64,000 nucleotides of DNA from Mycogone perniciosa (GCA_025331125.1 JAOALB010000152.1:60910-124909); one strand, 5' to 3'. Positions 1 through 12,118 are shown, counted from the first letter of the stretch. The notes: generated from the letters alone by a model not told the origin. Program-made: numbers and translations.

Positions 1-536
1 AGTTCGAGTGGACGGTCAATTGGCGAATGTTGGGCGAAGAACTGTTCCTCAGCCGTTCGCTCGCTACGATATTGCTCGCTCTTCATGCCATCGTCCTTCT
101 CACCTTCATCTCGGCCAAATGGCTCCGACCTGCCGAACAGAGTATCACTAACATTGTCGCATGCCTCATTCGGGGTGTGTCACCCGAGGTCCAAGCGTCC
201 AACCGAGTTGTCACCCCCCAATATGTCATGTCTGCCATCCTATCCGCCAACGTGGTCGGCCTACTCTTCGCCAGGTCGCTCCACTGCCAATTCTATGCCT
301 ATCTCGCTTGGGCGACGCCGTATTTGCTATGGACAGCTTCGCCAAACCTGGCTATTGTTGTCCCCTTGTGGGTAGCGCAAGAATGGGCCTGGAATGTCTT
401 CCCAAGCACCATCGTCAGCTCAACCGTTGTGGTCAATATCCTTGCGATTACAGTTGCCATGGCATATTTCGGCTCAGGGAAAAGCACTCCTTTAGATCAA
501 CGAACACAGGCGGCTGAAGCTAAGAAGAGGAGGTGA
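1..536 (+). CDS. ALG3: ALG3, Dol-P-Man:Man5GlcNAc2-PP-Dol alpha-1,3-mannosyltransferase (3' part)
   Basis: The reading frame is open from the left edge (frame starts at base 3), so this is the C-terminal part of a gene cut by the window. ALG3 adds the first dolichol-phosphate-mannose-dependent mannose to the lipid-linked oligosaccharide on the lumenal side of the ER. Visible signatures are WTVNW just before the first ATG at 27, then LLFARSLHCQFYAYLAW and AQEWAWNVFPS, which are characteristic of ALG3 C-termini. The protein is very hydrophobic with several membrane segments and ends in a short basic tail (EAKKRR), plausibly cytosolic. The ATG at 27 is internal, not the true start. No intron is seen in the visible part. 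Identification is firm; upstream exons lie outside the window. Confidence 0.93.
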   Translation, partial: FEWTVNWRMLGEELFLSRSLATILLALHAIVLLTFISAKWLRPAEQSITNIVACLIRGVSPEVQASNRVVTPQYVMSAILSANVVGLLFARSLHCQFYAYLAWATPYLLWTASPNLAIVVPLWVAQEWAWNVFPSTIVSSTVVVNILAITVAMAYFGSGKSTPLDQRTQAAEAKKRR

Positions 537-582
537 TGGGTTCGCAAACGAGTAGCGAGGCTAGCGGCACAACAGGGCTGCC

Positions 583-1043
583 TCAGTCCTCCTCGTCATC
601 GCTGGGGGGCATCTTTCCGACGTTGGATTCGTCTTCGTCATCGCTAATATCGAGATCGGTTTTCGAAAATTCTTTCGGCCTAGAGTTTCATTCAGCACAA
701 ATGCAGATATCGATCCGGCAGCCAAGTCGTACCAATAGGACTGCTTCCGCCATTGTTTCTCGTCGCGCACGATGTTGACTATTTCCCCAGCTGCCCTGGT
801 ATCCCGAGTGTCTGTCGGATATCCCTCTGCCAATACGAATCCCCCGCGCTTGATCCAGATGGTGTTGCGAAATCGTTGGGCAAGTTCGAGGACCACTGGT
901 TTCTTGTTTGGCAGCTCGCAGGTGTACAGGTTATTTCCTTCCGGCTTTATGACGCGCACGATGGTCTGATTGGGCTCTAGAGCATCAGGAGGGGACAGCG
1001 CCTCTTGCGCCGCAGCGAGAACGTTGCGCTTTGGCCGACCCAT
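583..1043 (-). CDS. EIF1AD-like S1/OB-fold RNA-binding protein
   Basis: Two exons, 1043-733 and 679-583, give 135 residues. The 53-base intron (732-680) has GT-AG ends and a CTGA branch, and splicing restores the family sequence QSYWPKEF across the junction. The protein starts MGRPKRN, has an eIF1A-like OB fold over about residues 20-100 (IVRVIKPEGNNLYTCELP, then NTIWIKRGGFVL and GEIVNIVRDEKQWRKQ), and ends in an acidic tail DDEEED-like segment. The family (EIF1AD/Obelix) is related to translation factor eIF1A and is nuclear in animals; its role in fungi is poorly defined. Without splicing the frame runs on into unrelated sequence, which supports the intron. The gene converges on ALG3, with only 46 bases between the two stops. 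Confidence 0.85.
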
Positions 1044-1948
1044 GACGACGTTTATAATCCACGATGGCTAATCGATGTGCACAAGAAGATGACAAAATTG
1101 ATTGTGGGGGACGGTAATAGAGCGGGTCTTGGATGGAGGGGCGTGCACCGTTAGATGCCACCTCCCCGTCATAACGATACGCCATCCGGAGCTCGGAGCT
1201 TTAGATCAGGTTCAAGCTTCAACAAATCACGGTAGAAACCGGGCGGAGTTTCCTCATTTGGCGGGCCCGATTCAGGACCGTCACCGACACCATCAGCAAC
1301 CAATCCCACATCGATCTAAGACATTTTGCCGTTCCAATCGGTGGAATTCCGGAGTGGATATCCTCTGCATGGCTTGCCCCGGCCCGTTGACCCTGGGGAT
1401 CTCCCTCGATACAGAACGGCGTTAGAATTGCAAGTGAGGAGAATACATTTTCCTCGTCACCTATTGGTCTGAACCTCGGCTGGTGGCGGTAGGATTTGTC
1501 CAATTTGTGAGACAAGCCCGATGCCTCACTGTTCACGATCGGGGGATTTCATATGGTAGAGCGTGTTGGTGTTGTGAGTTTCTCCGCCACTATGGGAACC
1601 CATCCCGGACCGACATCGTTGACCCGCAATCGTATTATGGCGACGACCATCGGACCTCTTCGACCACATGACACGACTACATGGGTTATTGGGCGCCATC
1701 TTTTTTTTTCCGCCGTCAGCAAAAGAAGCTATTCCGTGCCGACAACGGTTGAAAAGATTTGTTCCTAAAGCTTAGCCATGGCGCGGATATTTAGCTCCCA
1801 AGCTCACTTTGGTTGGGGCTGGCGCAAGTTTCTCCCTTGATACCACAAACTTCATATTGCGCCTATAGTATTTTTTCGCTCTTTTACGGCTTGCCTGCAA
1901 AATATACATAATATCCAGTGTTGCCAATTCATATCCATAATCCCCACG
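1044..1948. other. Intergenic, divergent promoter region
   Basis: About 0.9 kb between the EIF1AD-like gene (minus) and the MFS permease (plus). Open frames here are short, overlap on both strands and show no recognisable protein. It presumably holds both promoters and 5' untranslated regions. I see no RNA gene or repeat. Confidence 0.6.
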
Positions 1949-3474
1949 ATGGACGCACTGATGCTGCGTAACCTCGTGGAGGTTAAGTCCGACCCTAAAG
2001 AGGAGGATATTACTCCACTCACAGCACCGGCGAGGGCTGTCCCAAGGACATATCCTGGTGCTCCTCACAAAGGAGACTCGATTGAACTCCCAAGGGTACC
2101 ACGCAATGACGGGGTGGCTTCGGGTGCCGTCACGCCGCGGAGTGATGATGATCTCGAGAGGAGTAGACCAGCCAGCCCGATACCCTCTGCTGATGCCGTG
2201 GAGGCCATGCCCAGCGTTTGGGACCCGTATATGAATAGATTCCGACTGCTTGCAGTGACTCTGATCAACTTTAGCAATGCTCTGAACGATAGCGCACCTG
2301 GTGCTCTCATCCCTTATATAGAGAAGTAAGTCCTTGGCATGATGCCGCAAACAGCCTGATGAGCACAACTAACCATGGATTCAGATATTACAACATCGGT
2401 TATGCTGTGGTGTCACTAATCTTCGTGGGTCAAACGCTTGGTTTTATTTTCGCAGCTGTCTTCCTCGACAGCTTGCGGGCGAAGCTTGGGAGAGCAAAGC
2501 TCCTCGGTCTGGGACAGGGGTTGGTGGCATGCTCATACATTCCGATTGTCGCCGGCGCACCGTTCGGAGTGGTCGTTGCCGGTTTTTTCTTTGTGGGCTT
2601 CGGCGTTGCTCTCAATGTCTCCATGGCCAACATCTTCTGCAACAGCCTACAAAACGGAACATTCATGTTGGGTCTGCTGCATGGGGGCTACGGCATTGGC
2701 GGCACGACGGGTCCCCTTATTGCCACAGCTCTTGTGACCGTTGCACACGCGACCTGGAACCGCTACTACTTCCTCACTCTCGGAATGGGACTTGTCACGC
2801 TGTTGCTGTCTGTTTGGGCGTTCTGGCGATATGACAAGGAGCAGGGAGCAGCAATGCGAGAAAGGGAGTCATTGGCTGGCGGCTCGATCCTGAAAAACAT
2901 GATGGCAACACTGAAGCAGCGTGTTGTTCTCCTGGGATCAACCTTCATTTTTGCTTACAGTGGTGCCGAGGTATCCATCTCGGGATGGGTCATTTCCTTT
3001 CTCATCAACACCCGCGGAGGCGACCCTTCATCGGTCGGTTACGTGTCTTCCGGCTTCTGGGCCGGCATTACCATCGGCCGTTTCTTCCTGACAGCTCCGG
3101 CCCAGAAGATTGGCGAGAAGGTCTTTGTGTACGGGCTTATAATCGGCGCTATTGCGTTCCAGATTCTCGTCTGGGCGGTGCCAAACATCATCGGTAACGC
3201 GGTTGCTGTGTCCATTGTTGGCCTTCTCCTGGGGCCCATATACCCCTGCTCTGCAGCTGTGTTTCTACGTGGCCTCTCGCATCGCGACGCGGTGAGTGGT
3301 ATGGGAACGATCAGTGCCTGCGGTGCCATGGGCGGCGCGGTGGGACCATTCATTACGGGTTTGCTCGCACAGGCTGCTGGCACGTGGGTGCTTCATCCCA
3401 TTGTCCTTTTTCTGCTAGTGGCGATGCTGTTTTGCTGGTATGGAGTCCCGTCTGAGCCGAAGAAGACTGAATAA
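1949..3474 (+). CDS. MFS permease, BSC6/fucose-permease-like
   Basis: Two exons, 1949-2325 and 2385-3474, encode 488 residues. The 59-base intron starts GTAAGT and has a CTAAC branch; splicing joins ALIPYIEK to YYNIGYAVVSLIF. A polar cytosolic N-terminus of about 90 residues precedes a twelve-helix major facilitator core. The first helix contains NFSNALNDSAPGALIPYIE, typical of the fungal BSC6-like branch (bypass-of-stop-codon 6) that resembles bacterial fucose permeases. A cytosolic loop with charged residues follows helix 6, and MGTISACGAMGGAVGPFITG lies in the second half. The substrate cannot be read from sequence. The start at 1949 is the first ATG in frame and gives a complete N-tail. 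Confidence 0.88.
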
Positions 3475-3749
3475 TGGCTTGGGAGATAAAAGTCAGCACC
3501 TATTGTTTCAAAAAGGAGAAATGGCCGTGTTGTAATTAGAGCTGGAGTATATCAGGATAATGTGTCTTCTTATTCATTTATGTATAATGGCCTCTATCTC
3601 GAAGGATGTGTTATCCTTATGTATCGATTCTATGCGTATCCAAATACCTCCCCGGGTCTATTGGTCATAGTATTCATGTCCACCTCTTTTCCGTCTATGT
3701 AAAATGTTTTGTTTTAACAACCACCACCCCTTTTCATGAGGGTTTTCTA

Positions 3750-4574
3750 TTAAATTCTGCCCTTGGCGGCGGCTTGCGGAGTAATTTTTCCAGCGACAAT
3801 GTCCTTCACAGTTTGTGAAATACTCGTCCAGTCTTGGAAGGTGACGAAAGGGACACTTTCGTTCTCGCACCAGGTAACCAAATCTACGCATATGGTGTTA
3901 GTGTTTTGGTTTGTTTGGGGCAGCCTCAATGAGAAGAAGAAGAGCTTACCTTTCCCGGCCTTTGCAAACAGGAGATCCGTCTCCTTGGCCGCTGACAGGT
4001 CTGATACACCATCACCGGCGTAGAACATGGTTGGTCGGTTCGGTAGGCTCGAGTACTTGCGAATCTCAATGGACTTGTCGTGTCCGTGGATGCTATCGTC
4101 GCGGAACTCAATCCTCCACCCGCCCTTTTCATTGATGGTCTTCCCCTCCCGTGCGCGCACGTCGTTGCTCACAATCTGAATATCCCACCCATCGCCTAAC
4201 AACTTATCCAACAGCGCCGTAATCACGGGCTGCATGCCTCCGCTCAGAATCACAACGGGGATGTTATTCGCCGTGGCCCAGTGGTAGAACTCGGCAAAGC
4301 CAGGGTCGAGCTTGATGTTGGCGAGGAGAATGTCGATGCACTCGTTGAAGGGCGTGGGAATGCTGTCCATCATCTCGCGGAAGGAGTCGCGGAAGTGGGC
4401 GCGGCCGTGTAGGACGTCTGCGTTGCCTTGTTGGCGCTTTTGGGGTCCGTAGCCGAGGGTGTCGGTCATGAAGTCGTTGGAGTCGGCGGTGGTGATGGTG
4501 CCGTCGAAGTCAGTGAAGAAGATGAATTTGGGGTCTGAGGCCATTGCTGGCGCGTCGTTGGAGACGGAGCCCAT
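3750..4574 (-). CDS. HAD-superfamily phosphatase, phosphoserine-phosphatase/MtnX-like
   Basis: Exons 4574-3950 and 3883-3750 give 252 residues; the 66-base intron (3949-3884) begins GTAAGC. Motif I is FFTDFDGTIT with the nucleophile and acid at Asp22 and Asp24, motif II is the VILSGG segment, and motif III is AGDGVSDLSAA, giving a complete HAD catalytic set. The fold matches fungal phosphatases related to phosphoserine phosphatase and to the methionine-salvage enzyme MtnX. No organelle signal is evident, so a cytosolic enzyme is inferred; the substrate is unknown. I chose the ATG at 4574 (MGSVSNDAP) over in-frame codons upstream to 4703, because the upstream stretch is low-complexity Pro/Leu/Ser/Thr-rich sequence that looks like 5' UTR. 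The gene is convergent with the MFS permease. Confidence 0.82.
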   Translation of the reverse strand: MGSVSNDAPAMASDPKFIFFTDFDGTITTADSNDFMTDTLGYGPQKRQQGNADVLHGRAHFRDSFREMMDSIPTPFNECIDILLANIKLDPGFAEFYHWATANNIPVVILSGGMQPVITALLDKLLGDGWDIQIVSNDVRAREGKTINEKGGWRIEFRDDSIHGHDKSIEIRKYSSLPNRPTMFYAGDGVSDLSAAKETDLLFAKAGKGKLFFFSLRLPQTNQNTNTICVDLVTWCENESVPFVTFQDWTSISQTVKDIVAGKITPQAAAKGRI

Positions 4575-5395
4575 TGTGGTGTTTGGATTTGTCGTCGCAA
4601 TATCAAGATCTAGGTAGGTAGATGTTGTAGTTATGAAGTAGGAGGATGAAAGATGTTGTTGGAGGGGCAGATGGAGGGGCACAGTCAAGTACGGAGGAGG
4701 CACTACGGAGTACTAATACCTACTACATATATCTCTACTATAGATATTGAACTACTTCGTACTTTGTACCTAGGCATCAATTATCTATGTCATGTACTGA
4801 AAATTTCAGCACATCCTTGCAGCAGATCATTCCCCCATGAGATGGCTGCAATGGCATCCCGAGTCAATCATGAGGCTTCAAAGCCCCCTCCAACGCGCCG
4901 GCCTCGGGACTGTCGTCATTTCGATTTTTTTGGACGGTTCGGTTGGGTTGAACGGCCGCTCCGCCCCGCTTTCTCGGTGCCTGCAGGGACCAGGATACCC
5001 CGCTATTATAGGGAGCTCAACAATAGCCGGAGCGCGAATTTTTGCGAAGGCGGTCAGGCTAGCCCAGCCATTTCTTCCGCCCGCCTACACAGGGCTCATG
5101 GCAGAAAACAGCCAACACACCTAACCTAAGACGCCCGGGCACTACCGGAGTTTCAGCACCCGACCTCACTGTAGGACCGGGAGATGAGTGCTGTGCGCGT
5201 GCTGTAATACTGCGCTGCGCCTTGCTGTCCAGTTCCTTGTGGCCGAATCGACCGCACTCGGGACCAACACAACCGAACGAAAATTACGCCCCCTCTCCCT
5301 CCGAACCGCCCAAAAGCGACAAAAAAAAGTTCAGTTGCCTCGAGGTTCAAACCCAACGGCGGTGCGAGGCTTCTTGCCCCTGCGCTGGCTCAGAG
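4575..5395. other. Divergent promoter region with TACGGAGTA/TACTTCGTA motifs
   Basis: About 0.8 kb between the HAD phosphatase (minus) and SHE9 (plus). It contains TACGGAGTA and TACTTCGTA type motifs near 4700-4770, the same short words that recur in other non-coding gaps of the window. Open frames here have no recognisable product. Confidence 0.5.
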
Positions 5396-6655
5396 ATGCA
5401 GCCATTCGGCCGTCCCGCGGCTCGTGCCGTCTGGAGACATCATGGCAGGATAGGGTTGGAGCTGGCCGCAGTTCGGCCGCGGCCTGCTGGTGGCAGTCGA
5501 GGACCAACATCATCAACAATCGCAGCCATTGCCATCGCCCTGCGCCCGACGACGACCTGTCTGCGCTGCCGCGTCCAAGCCATTGTCTCTCCTGCACGCT
5601 TTTACTCGTCCCAGCCGCCGTCGAGGGACCCGGAGAGCCCTGCGAATCCGGTTGCCAATGCGTCCAAGCCGGTCAATGCGGAATTCTCTGCGGCAAATGT
5701 CGGCTTGAGCTCGCATGAACTGCCGTCCACCTCAGAGGGCCGACGCAGCCCCATCAACAAGCAATTCAGCCACATCATGGACAACCTGCAGTCTCAGATG
5801 CTCAATGCTTCGCAGACGCTTAATGAAATCACTGGGTATACCGGCATAGAGGCCATCAAGGCAGAAAACGAGGGGCTCGAGGCGGGCCTGGCCGAGGCCC
5901 AGTCCCGCGTCCGCTCTGCCAGACAGGCGTACAAGTCATCCAACACAAAGCGAGCCACCACCCAGCGGGAGGTGACGACGCTTCTTGCGCGGAAGGACAC
6001 ATGGACCCCGACGGATCTCGAACGTTTCACGGAGCTGTATAGGACAGATCATGTACTTGAGGGCGAAGTGGTTATGGCACAGGAGAATCTGACAGAGGCT
6101 GAGGCGGACGAGCAAAAGCTGAGCCAGAAATTAAGCGCCGGCATATTGAAGCGATACCATGAAGAACAGATCTGGAGCGACAGGATCCGGAGGGCCTCGA
6201 CGTGGGGTACGTGGGGACTGATGGGTATGAACTTCATTCTGTTTGTGGTACTTCAATTCGTCGCCGAGCCATGGAAGAGGAGGAGATTGGTCAAGGGCGT
6301 GGTGGAAGAGGAGAAGCGAGCCCTGGAAGACCTCCGCGCCGAGCTTGCGCTCGTCAAGGAGAGCTTGGACAAGATGACACAGGCCTCCGAGGCCAAGAAG
6401 ACGGCACAACCTATATCGATTATAATAACCGACGCGGCCAAGCGAGTGTGGCGGTTTACAACCTCGGGCGCTTTGATAGACACATGGAACGAGTGGAAAG
6501 AGTTTCTGGTCCCGGAGAAGTTGAGACCGGCGTTGGAGGATCTGTACAGCGAGAGGAAGCTGGAGCTGCGTATGAGGGATGCGTCGATCCTGGTGCTTGA
6601 GGGAGCCATCACAGGTGCGGCGATTGCTGGAAGCATAGCTCTGATGTGTAGATGA
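5396..6655 (+). CDS. SHE9: SHE9/MDM33-like mitochondrial inner-membrane protein
   Basis: A single exon of 419 residues. The start at 5396 (MQPFGRPAARAVW) opens an Arg- and Ala-rich, acid-poor N-terminus typical of a mitochondrial presequence. Then come a long central coiled coil (about residues 125-265, including a TGYTGIEAIK-type segment and many Glu/Arg heptads), a membrane segment WGTWGLMGMNFILFVVLQF near residues 270-290, a second coiled coil after EPWKRRRLVKG, and a final hydrophobic helix ILVLEGAITGAAIAGSIAL. This order matches the fungal SHE9/MDM33 family, which sits in the mitochondrial inner membrane and affects inner-membrane shape and fission. The frame extends 58 codons further upstream, but those residues lack presequence character and are likely 5' UTR. 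Confidence 0.86.
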   Translation: MQPFGRPAARAVWRHHGRIGLELAAVRPRPAGGSRGPTSSTIAAIAIALRPTTTCLRCRVQAIVSPARFYSSQPPSRDPESPANPVANASKPVNAEFSAANVGLSSHELPSTSEGRRSPINKQFSHIMDNLQSQMLNASQTLNEITGYTGIEAIKAENEGLEAGLAEAQSRVRSARQAYKSSNTKRATTQREVTTLLARKDTWTPTDLERFTELYRTDHVLEGEVVMAQENLTEAEADEQKLSQKLSAGILKRYHEEQIWSDRIRRASTWGTWGLMGMNFILFVVLQFVAEPWKRRRLVKGVVEEEKRALEDLRAELALVKESLDKMTQASEAKKTAQPISIIITDAAKRVWRFTTSGALIDTWNEWKEFLVPEKLRPALEDLYSERKLELRMRDASILVLEGAITGAAIAGSIALMCR

Positions 6656-8377
6656 TAGACTCATGTATTCTAGCGATTCAACTCTGATGTACTTATAGAT
6701 GGCTAAAAATGCACTTTTGGATAAGAGATATTATAAAGAGTTGGCGGCGCCAATATGAATATGCCATGATCTGGAATAACTGACTGACTGACTGACTGTT
6801 TCGCAAATAAAGTTCCAAGATCAATATTACACGCATATGGTCGGAGAGAGGGATCCGTAGCGTCTATTCTAGAATTGTCATACTAATATTACAGAGCAGT
6901 AATACTTCGTAGGACTTTCGGAGCTAAAGGTAGGACTTCGCTTGGTACCTTGTCGCAAAGCTTGAAGATCCCCTGCTCAGTACCTACAGAACAGCTTACT
7001 CCCGCATAAAGGTTAATGTTAGCCTCAACGAAGCAGTATTATAGCACTATCTACTTCATAATATTGTCGGATTCCAAAAATAACAGGAATAAAACATAAA
7101 TTGTTATTTAAAGTATATCAATTCCATTAGGCCATAATGGAATCAGTTAGCAATCGGCACATATCATAAACGAATTTATCATAACTATCCGAAGCTTGTT
7201 CTAAAGACTAGGGATTTTACGGCATACTATATCCGCAAGTGGGGAGAATGGGAGAGGATGCTGAATGTTGGTTGGGTGGGTGGGAGATTTACGAAGTACT
7301 CCGTACGGAGTACATGGTCGTGGATTGATTAATATGATAATATTATTGCATGAGCCAACCAGGCGTCGTCATACCGACAGAGACAGAGGCTTGACGGATT
7401 TGGTTTGCTGCAGAAGCGACTTTCCGAGGGCCAATGGCACAATTGAGTGAGGGAGGTGTAAGGAATCTTGTTGGTGACAATGAGGCCAGATTGCCGTGAG
7501 AGATAGACAATACATTTATGTCAGAGCGAGGCCAACAACAGGTAGATGGATAGATAGAGGCATATTAGATAAGGTGTACGAAGTACTTCGTAAACAGAGC
7601 TCTAGAATAGCATGTACATTAAGGTATATACTAGTAGGAAGTACTTCGTAGTCCTGTCGGCAGTCCAGTCTGCAGTTCTGTCTGTTGTGTTGTCCAAGTA
7701 ACTGTAACTGTGGCGTTGCCGCACCTGATACCCTCAACGTCGCGGCTTGGCCCGAAAGTGAAAACATTGGCAGTCCCGATGCTATCGAGTGATTCGATCG
7801 ATGTGTGTGGTGACCTGTGGTCCTGTGTCACCCCGTGTAGGGCTGGGCTCAATTGCGTGGAATAGGCATTCACCATGGCAATTATAAAACAATAAACAAC
7901 CACCAAAATGCGGCTTTGCTGGTGCCTGTTTTCACAATAATAAGCTGGATAAACTGGAGGCAGCGAGCGTTTCTCCAGCTGGTGGTGTCTGCTGGGCCAC
8001 ATGGAAGAAACCGCCTAGAAACCGACATAAACCCCGCCAGAGCCTGGCAACACCCCCCCCCCATCACTGACGACATCCACCACCACCGCAAAATACCACC
8101 TACTACCTTCCACCTTCATAATCATACCAGGAAAAGGCTCTCTTTGGCCTCTTCCTCTTCTCTCTTCTTGATCTTCCCTCTTCCCCCTTTCACCACCCAC
8201 TCCTCGCCCAAGCAGTTTCTTACGCATCTCTATTTCTCTCGCTCTGTATCTATCTCTCCCCTCTCCTCTCTCTCTTTCCCCCCCCTCTCCCGCCCGCCTT
8301 GCGGCCTGCTGTCTCCTAGAATCCGCCTCTTCTCTCCCACCGTCTAGCGCGTACGCATCGCGCCCCCCGCATTCGCC
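6656..8377. other. Intergenic region and long PKC 5' leader
   Basis: 1.7 kb with no convincing gene. It has a short (CTGA)n run at about 6780, several TACGAAGTA/TACTTCGTA/TACGGAGTA motifs (near 6904, 7290-7315, 7576-7592 and 7637-7651), and from about 8130 to 8345 a strongly C/T-rich stretch ahead of the PKC start. Such pyrimidine-rich tracts are common in promoters and leaders of strongly expressed fungal genes. Open frames on either strand are repetitive or unrecognisable. Confidence 0.55.
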
Positions 8378-11300
8378 ATGAATGAGGATGAGGCAATCCA
8401 GAATATCCAGAAGAAGATCGAGCGGGAGAAGGCCCTGATCAACGCTGCGAATGCTATGCGTTCGCAGACCAACAATGAAGCCGTCCGCTCCCGACTCGAC
8501 TCCCAGATGCGCGATGGTCGTAGGAACCTTCAGTTTTTCGAGGAGAAGCTGCGGGACATTCAGATGCGGAAGATCAACCAGGGCGTAGACGGCATGTCTC
8601 TCGGCAGCGGTAGAGACGACGGCGGTGCTCCTCCCGCTCCGCCGCCCAAGGATGCTGCCTCTTGGGGAGATCGGGCATCGTACGGCCCTGCGTCGCCGGG
8701 TCCGGCTGGCCAGTCTGGCGACCTGATGCCGCCTCGCCATCCCTATGCTGCTCCAGGCCCTGGATCTGCGGTTGCTAAGACAAGACCGAATTTTACCAAG
8801 CTAGGTGTGTGAAAATTCGGAGCTTTTTGCACCGTGCCATGTTCGTGGGGGTTCAATGTGTGGGCTAAACCGTCACCGCAGATCTGATCAAATATGATAC
8901 TCCATACCTGGGCCCGCGAATCCAACTCATGCTTTCCCAAATTCAGTTCAAGCTCAACGTCGAGGAGCAATATCTCAAGGGTGTTGAGAAAATGGTGCAG
9001 CTGTACGGCATGGAGGGTGATCGGAAGAGCAAGGCGGATGCTGCTGCTCGTAGGGTTGAGAGCAAGCAAAAGATCGTGCTCTTGAAACAGGCATTAAAGA
9101 GATACGAAGAGCTACATGTCGATATGGAATCCACCGATACTCATGACGGTAAGACGAGCCCGTATTTTGTCCTTCTTCTGTTGCTGATGAGACCATCCAG
9201 ACGACTCAATCAATATGCCAAACCTCCGCAAACCCCTGAGCGGCGAGCTTGTCATTCGAGTTATCTCTATTAAGGATGTTGACCACACTGCAACCGGCAG
9301 GTTTGCGCGAGGTCCCGAGACATTCATTGCTGTCAAGGTCGAAGACACCGTCATGGCGCGGACACGGACGGCCCGTAATGATCGTTGGGACGCCGAGATT
9401 CACACCATTGAAGTCGACAAGGCCAACGAAATCGAGCTTACCGTCTACGATAAGCCTAGTGAGCACCCCATGCCCATTGCTATGCTTTGGGTCAGGATAT
9501 CAGACATCGTCGAGGAGATGCGTCGTAAGCGAATCGAGGCAGAAATGAACAGCTCTGGCTGGGTTTCTGCCGACAGAATGGGCAACTCAGGTGCGGCGCC
9601 TTCTCAGTTCCCCATGAGTCCGACACAAGGATCTTTTGGGGGGGGGTTCTCGTCGCCTGGTCCCCAAGGTCAAGGACAGGGGGCACCATACGGCGATCCT
9701 GGTCCCCAGCCTCAGGTTGTTACTGGCCCCATAGATGGATGGTTCAACCTCGAGCCCACGGGACAGATCCAGCTTGAGATGAGCTTCGTAAAGCAAAACA
9801 GGGACAAGCGACCTGCGGCTCTCGGTTTGGGTCGACAGGGTGCTGTCCGACAACGCAAAGAAGAGGTTCACGAGATGTTTGGTCACAAGTTCGTCCAGCA
9901 TCAGTTCTACAACATCATGCGCTGCGCGCTCTGTGGAGAATTCCTCAAGTACTCGGCCGGCATGCAGTGCGAGGACTGCAAGTATACTTGCCACACCAAG
10001 TGCTACTCCAGCGTCGTCACCAAGTGTATCAGCAAGAGCAATGCCGAGACAGATCCGGACGAGGAGAAGATCAACCATCGTATCCCTCACAGATTCCAGC
10101 CCTTCTCGAATGTTACGGCAAATTGGTGCTGTCATTGCGGTTACATCTTGCCCTTTGGAAAGAAGAATTGCAGGAAGTGCTCAGAATGTGGTCTCACATG
10201 TCATGCTCAATGTGTGCATTTGGTACCGGACTTCTGCGGTATGTCTATGGCTGTGGCAAATCAGATTCTCGAAGGCATCAGAGTTCAAAAGCAGCGGCAA
10301 CAAAAGACGACGTCGTTGTCAGAAAAGACCTTGCGACCCGGTGGAGCAAAGATGAGCCCAACGACAGGATCTCACACGTCATCTCCCTCCTATTCAAGCT
10401 CGAGTGCGGGCGCCGTCCCTGGTCAAGGACCCCCGTCAAGCGAGGCCACGGAAGCAGCCAGACTCATGTATGCCAATCAGTCATCACCACAGCGGCCAAC
10501 GCATCCGGGTCGTGCGCCTTCAGACATCGCTGCCGCCGCCGCCGCTACGGCAGCCATGTCTGGAACTCCCACGAGTCCAAGACAGGACTACGGACGGCCG
10601 GGCTATGACTTGCCCCAGCAGCAAGATCCATATGCAGCCCAGCAAGGTGGACAGTATGGTGCAGCTCCGCCTCCACAGCATCACAAGTACAACCCAGCGG
10701 ATTATGCCAACGTCAACCAAGGTTATCCTTCTCAGCCGCAGGTGCAAGCACGCCCAGTTCAGCAACAGGCTCCTTCTCCTATGATGCAACAACAGCCTCC
10801 CCACATGATGCAGCAGCAGCAGCCAGCGTATCAACCTGCTGCTCCGATTTCTAAGCCACAGTCTCCCGAACCTGCAGGTGCTCAACGACCTGCAGCATCA
10901 GGTCCTCAATCCGGCCAACGAAAGGCCCTACCCTCGGCCACCGATCCCGGAACCGGACAGCGAATCGGCCTTGATCACTTCAACTTCCTTGCGGTTCTTG
11001 GAAAAGGAAACTTTGGAAAGGTCATGTTGGCTGAAACGAAGCGCTCGCGGCGACTTTTCGCCATCAAGGTGCTCAAGAAGGAGTTCATCATTGAGAATGA
11101 CGAAGTAGAGAGCATCAAGTCTGAGAAGCGAGTGTTCTTGATTGCCAACAGGGAGCGTCATCCTTTCCTGACCAACCTCCATGCTTGTTTCCAGACGGAG
11201 ACGCGCGTTTACTTCGTCATGGAGTACATTAGTGGTGGTGACCTCATGCTTCACATTCAACGTGGGCAGTTTGGAACTAAGCGTGCTCAGTAAGTTTATC

Positions 11301-12118
11301 CCATGGCTGTGATTTCTGAGTATCATACTAATGCGAAGTAGGTTCTATGCCGCAGAAGTCTGCCTGGCGTTGAAGTATTTCCATGAGAATGGCGTCATCT
11401 ACCGTGATCTGAAGCTTGACAACATTATGTTGACACTGGATGGCCACATCAAGATTGCGGATTACGGTCTTTGCAAGGAAGATATGTGGTACGGGTCGAC
11501 GACGAGCACCTTTTGCGGAACTCCCGAGTTTATGGCTCCCGAGGTATGATCTGATGTGTGAATGGTACCCAATTTATTACTAACAGTGGTTTCAGATCTT
11601 GCTTGACAAGAAGTATGGTCGTGCGGTCGACTGGTGGGCATTTGGCGTCTTGATATACCAGATGCTTTTGCAGCAGTCTCCATTCAGGGGCGAAGATGAG
11701 GACGAAATCTACGACGCTATTCTCGCCGATGAGCCGCTCTATCCCATCCACATGCCCAGAGACTCAGTATCCATACTCCAGAAACTCCTCACTCGAGAAC
11801 CAGATCAGCGTCTGGGAAGCGGGCCTACCGACGCACAGGAAGTGATGAGCCAGCCATTCTTCCGAAATATCAACTGGGACGACATCTACCACAAGAGGGT
11901 GCAGCCACCATTCTTACCCACGATTAAGAACGCCACAGATACGAGCAACTTTGACTCTGAGTTTACCAGCGTCACGCCGGTGCTTACTCCAGTCCAGTCT
12001 GGTATGTATTGTGCAATTCATCTGTTTAGAGTCCAATGTACTAACATTTATGGCAGTTCTATCTCAGGCAATGCAGGAAGAGTTCCGTGGATTTTCTTAT
12101 ACTGCCGACTTGGATTAG
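8378..12118 (+). CDS. PKC1: Protein kinase C (cell-wall integrity kinase)
   Basis: Six exons (8378-8804, 8882-9148, 9201-11289, 11342-11543, 11596-12001, 12057-12118) sum to 1150 residues. Domains in order: two Rho-binding HR1 repeats (about 1-70 and 145-230), a C2-like domain (240-360), two Cys/His C1 zinc domains (about 458-506 and 525-578), a Gln/Pro-rich linker, and an AGC kinase from about 824. The kinase shows GKGNFGKV, the ATP-binding FAIKVLKK, YRDLKLDN, DYG in place of DFG as in other fungal PKCs, and the activation loop TFCGTPEFMAPE. The turn motif TPVLTP and the hydrophobic motif FRGFSY close the protein. In yeasts and moulds it acts under Rho1 at the plasma membrane and drives the cell-wall integrity MAP-kinase cascade. 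The last intron (12002-12056) is required to reach the conserved C-terminus. Confidence 0.96.

Noticed and set aside
4653..5129. 158-residue open frame upstream of SHE9
   Set aside because: It overlaps the promoters of two divergent genes, contains the dispersed nine-base words and has no recognisable product.
10520..10885. 121-residue minus-strand frame inside PKC
   Set aside because: Antisense shadow of the Gln/Pro-rich PKC linker (Leu/Arg-rich mirror translation).
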